The position numbers and the translations under genes are program-made. Below, one piece after another: positions 32,979-34,015 of a DNA stretch of 34,015 nucleotides; the stretch's first letter is position 1, and each line of letters opens with the position of its first letter. The notes beneath the pieces were generated by a model. The model was not told where the DNA came from and searched no databases. It was given only the letters and a program-made list of their open reading frames with translations. This DNA is from JBGCDD01 sp045105075 (GTDB taxonomy: Bacteria > Pseudomonadota > Alphaproteobacteria > Rhodobacterales > Rhodobacteraceae), in contig JBGCDD010000174.1 in the NCBI GenBank assembly GCA_045105075.1, positions 1-34,015 on the forward strand. The letters are read 5' to 3'.

Positions 32979-33290
32979 TTACTTCTTTGAAGTCATCCTT
33001 GGTAGTTGTGGCAGTTGCTCTGGAAAGGCAAGCTCACCCAGTGCGCACCCGCAAAGCTGCTGACATCGCGCTTCGAGCGCCGGACGCGTCATGCTCACGT
33101 CTTTCGCGAGATAATCTGCATGTTCACCACTTATCGCACTAGCATGCATCTCCGTCAGCCCCTGACAAACGCTTACCTTTTCAGATTTGGTGGGAATGTC
33201 GCCCCTCAATATTTCGGCAAATCTCAAGGGGTTGATCGGCTTGTAGCTAGTCGAACCATGCTGAGCATAGGCCTCAAGGGTCGTCATCAT
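32979..33290 (-). CDS. Hypothetical protein, ~103 aa
   Basis: The frame is open from 33434, but the ATG pair at 33290/33287 has GGAAG upstream. The product (MMTTLEAYAQHGSTSYKPIN, then FAEILRGDIPTKSEKVSVCQ, ending in a Cys-containing segment CQQLCGCALGELAFPEQLP) has mixed helical character. I do not recognise it. It could be a small island or phage-derived regulator, or a decayed gene: a second minus-strand frame overlaps its 5' extension. Confidence 0.35.
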   Translation of the reverse strand: MMTTLEAYAQHGSTSYKPINPLRFAEILRGDIPTKSEKVSVCQGLTEMHASAISGEHADYLAKDVSMTRPALEARCQQLCGCALGELAFPEQLPQLPRMTSKK

Positions 33291-33378
33291 GCGTTTTTCT
33301 TCCAAAGTGATAGCCTCCACCATCCCAAACGAACACTTCCACAAGAAGCGCCGTGCCCAATTTGACCGACACTGAACT

Positions 33379-33570
33379 TCAGACCAATTGATGGACGAGA
33401 GGAGAATAAACCACTTCATTCCGAGGTAAAGCAATGCTCACCTCCTCATCACATCGCTCCTTGACCAATTTGTGACGGCTCACAGGATCGCAGATTTCTG
33501 CAAAATAGCCGACACCGTCACTTATCATATCTTCGAAGCTTTTTCCGATACTTGGGTCCACAAGTAGCAT
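33379..33570 (-). CDS. Doubtful 63-aa hypothetical
   Basis: This minus-strand frame (MLLVDPSIGKSFEDMISDGVG, then YFAEICDPVSRHKLVKE) begins just outside the end of the IS3 fragment and overlaps the 5' extension of the next frame by 56 nt. The pair could be one frameshifted gene that was cut by the insertion sequence. No family is recognised. Confidence 0.25.
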   Translation of the reverse strand: MLLVDPSIGKSFEDMISDGVGYFAEICDPVSRHKLVKERCDEEVSIALPRNEVVYSPLVHQLV

Positions 33571-33658
33571 TAAGAAATCTTCACTTCCCGCACTGGACCT
33601 GTCCTGTTTTTGTGCCGCCCCTGGTGCTCGTTTGAGCCACCTGCCGTTCGAATGCGTA

Positions 33659-33699
33659 CCACTGCCCGGCAGTGGTTTGTCTACAAACCATGAGAGGGG
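33659..33699 (+). repeat. Palindromic element copy A
   Basis: It comprises CCAC, core TGCCCGGCAG (33663-33672), a 7-bp hairpin TGGTTTG-TCTA-CAAACCA (33673-33690), and GAGAGGGG. The 5' part also forms an alternative perfect palindrome (CCACTGCC/GGCAGTGG around one C). On the transposase sense strand it reads through in frame as 13 codons without a stop. Confidence 0.8.
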
Positions 33700-33728
33700 G
33701 GCTTTTCCAGCCCAGTGCTGAGTGGCGT

Positions 33729-33771
33729 CCCTTGCCCGGCAGGGTCTTGCACAGCAAGATCCCGAGAGGGG
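33729..33771 (+). repeat. Palindromic element copy B
   Basis: It comprises CCCT, core TGCCCGGCAG (33733-33742), a 9-bp hairpin GGGTCTTGC-ACA-GCAAGA(T)CCC (33742-33763, T33760 bulged), and GAGAGGGG. The hairpin sequence differs from copy A at most positions, yet pairing is kept. ACGC flanks both sides in sense orientation, possibly a target duplication. The insert is one base out of frame. Confidence 0.8.
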
Positions 33772-33940
33772 CGTGGATTGTAGAAGCCGTTGATGTATTC
33801 GAAGATGGCCATCTCAGCCTGCCGTCGCGTTTCCCATGCCCGCCGCCAGATCAGTTCAGCTTTGATCACTGCCCCTGACCTGAGACCTTAAAACTCCTCC
33901 ACTTTTGAGTAGGATCCGTCCCAAGCATTGGAGACGGAAG

Positions 33941-34015
33941 ATGAAGAAGTCACGGTTCAGCGAAGAACAGATCATGCACTGCCCGGCAGGCGATTGCGTC
34001 ACGCCAGAGGCGTGC
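33941..34015 (+). pseudogene. IS3-family transposase OrfA start, interrupted by a palindromic element
   Basis: The ATG at 33941, with GGAG (33930-33933) 7 nt upstream, gives MKKSRFSEEQI, the standard N-terminus of IS3-family OrfA (helix-turn-helix domain, normally continuing with a long helix). From 33976 the frame instead enters palindromic element copy C and reads MHCPAGDCVTPEAC to the window end with no stop. Whether the transposase frame resumes cannot be seen, so it may be either a pseudogene or an ORF with an in-frame insert. Confidence 0.75.
33976..34015 (+). repeat. Palindromic element copy C (inside OrfA)
   Basis: It comprises GCAC, core TGCCCGGCAG (33980-33989), a short stem GGCG (33989-33992)/CGCC (34002-34005), then AGAGG and closing GTGC (34012-34015), which pairs with the opening GCAC. 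The order is the same as in copies A and B. Relative to its host transposase gene it lies in the opposite orientation to A and B. Confidence 0.75.

Larger units (their letters stand above)
33581..33869 (-). pseudogene. IS3-family transposase OrfB, C-terminal remnant with two insertions
   Basis: Three transposase segments can be read on the minus strand. First comes KAELIWRRAWETRRQAEMA, then IFEYINGFYNPR (33869 to ~33771). Next is RHSALGWKSP (33727 to 33698, one frame shifted). Last is AFERQVAQTSTRGGTKTGQV (from ~33655), ending at the TGA at 33581-33583. These are consecutive parts of the IS3 OrfB C-terminus (integrase core end). They are separated by two structured elements, at 33728-33770 (~43 nt) and 33659-33697 (~39 nt). 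The first breaks the frame by one base; the second is in frame and adds PLMVCRQTTAGQW. The N-terminal part with the catalytic DDE residues is absent. Confidence 0.85.
33581..33875 (-). mobile_element. 3' fragment of an IS3-family insertion sequence
   Basis: The minus strand carries the last part of an IS3-family OrfB. The terminal repeat is probably TGGACCTGTCCTG, read on the plus strand from 33594, which resembles TGACCTGAGACC at the start of the neighbouring element (33876). The fragment lacks its 5' part: transposase homology begins abruptly at 33869, where the oppositely oriented element starts. This suggests one IS inserted into, or recombined with, another. Exact ends are tentative, since the present stop codon falls just outside the proposed repeat. 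Confidence 0.7.
33876..34015 (+). mobile_element. Left part of an IS3-family insertion sequence, cut by window end
   Basis: A probable left terminal repeat begins TGACCTGAGACC at 33876, followed by a 65-nt leader and an IS3-type OrfA start at 33941. It is head-to-head with the minus-strand OrfB fragment. The remainder lies beyond the window. Confidence 0.7.

Noticed and set aside
33659..33771. Translational bypassing (T4 gene 60 style) as explanation of the inserts
   Set aside because: Copy B has matching CGC codons on both sides, but copy A has no matching take-off and landing codons, so it is kept only as an untested option.
33659..34015. CRISPR array or integron attC sites
   Set aside because: Only three copies with irregular spacing, no constant repeat with unique spacers, and no RYYYAAC/GTTRRRY ends.

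Overview
The window looks like a chromosome segment of a marine alphaproteobacterium of the Rhodobacterales (Roseobacter group). The basis is the closeness of the Rieske / cytochrome b / cytochrome c1 set to Rhodobacter proteins as I remember them, an aa3-oxidase subunit IV microprotein, a YdcH microprotein, and the overall gene mix. No database was searched. Genes are densely packed, often with 4-nt ATGA overlaps, up to a tRNA-Lys at 32.1 kb. After it the sequence becomes gene-poor and ends in insertion-sequence debris.

Layout. 1-121: end of a PhaB-like reductase with a strong terminator. 205-1386: a GcvA-type LysR regulator divergent from a 41-aa microprotein, with an inverted repeat between them. 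1394-6344: YdcH microprotein, tRNA methyltransferase with DUF2007 protein, long-chain polyprenyl diphosphate synthase, IspE and a TPR protein; two of these serve isoprenoid/ubiquinone synthesis. 6524-9176: ETF-ubiquinone oxidoreductase, then soxR divergent from a VOC-fold gene over a SoxR-type promoter. 9310-12564: greA, a two-TM protein, and a 566-aa protein with an HS..LAG / SGHY domain and a tyrosine-rich tail. 12576-16678 (minus): fdhD-mobA-mobB-moeA, a molybdenum-cofactor operon whose MoeA carries an extra N-terminal domain. 16728-19956: azlCD, a lipoprotein, CoxIV, chorismate synthase and a small membrane ORF. 20072-23426: TPP riboswitch and thiBPQ thiamine importer. 23423-24090 (minus): a type II lumazine synthase under an FMN riboswitch. 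24152-25431: PaiB-like protein and a glutathione S-transferase-like protein. 25610-28338: petABC (cytochrome bc1) with terminator. 28477-31880 (minus): dapF-mtaB-Hsp70-like operon. 32093-32168: tRNA-Lys(TTT).

The most unusual part is 33.58-34.0 kb. An IS3-family OrfB tail (minus strand) abuts the start of a second IS3-family element (plus strand). Three copies of a roughly 40-bp structured element lie inside these transposase reading frames. Each has the core TGCCCGGCAG, a variable hairpin whose two arms differ together between copies, and an AGAGG box. One copy sits in frame without a stop, one stays open to the window edge, and one is one base out of frame. This resembles protein-coding palindromic elements such as those of Rickettsia, and I know of no described family matching it.
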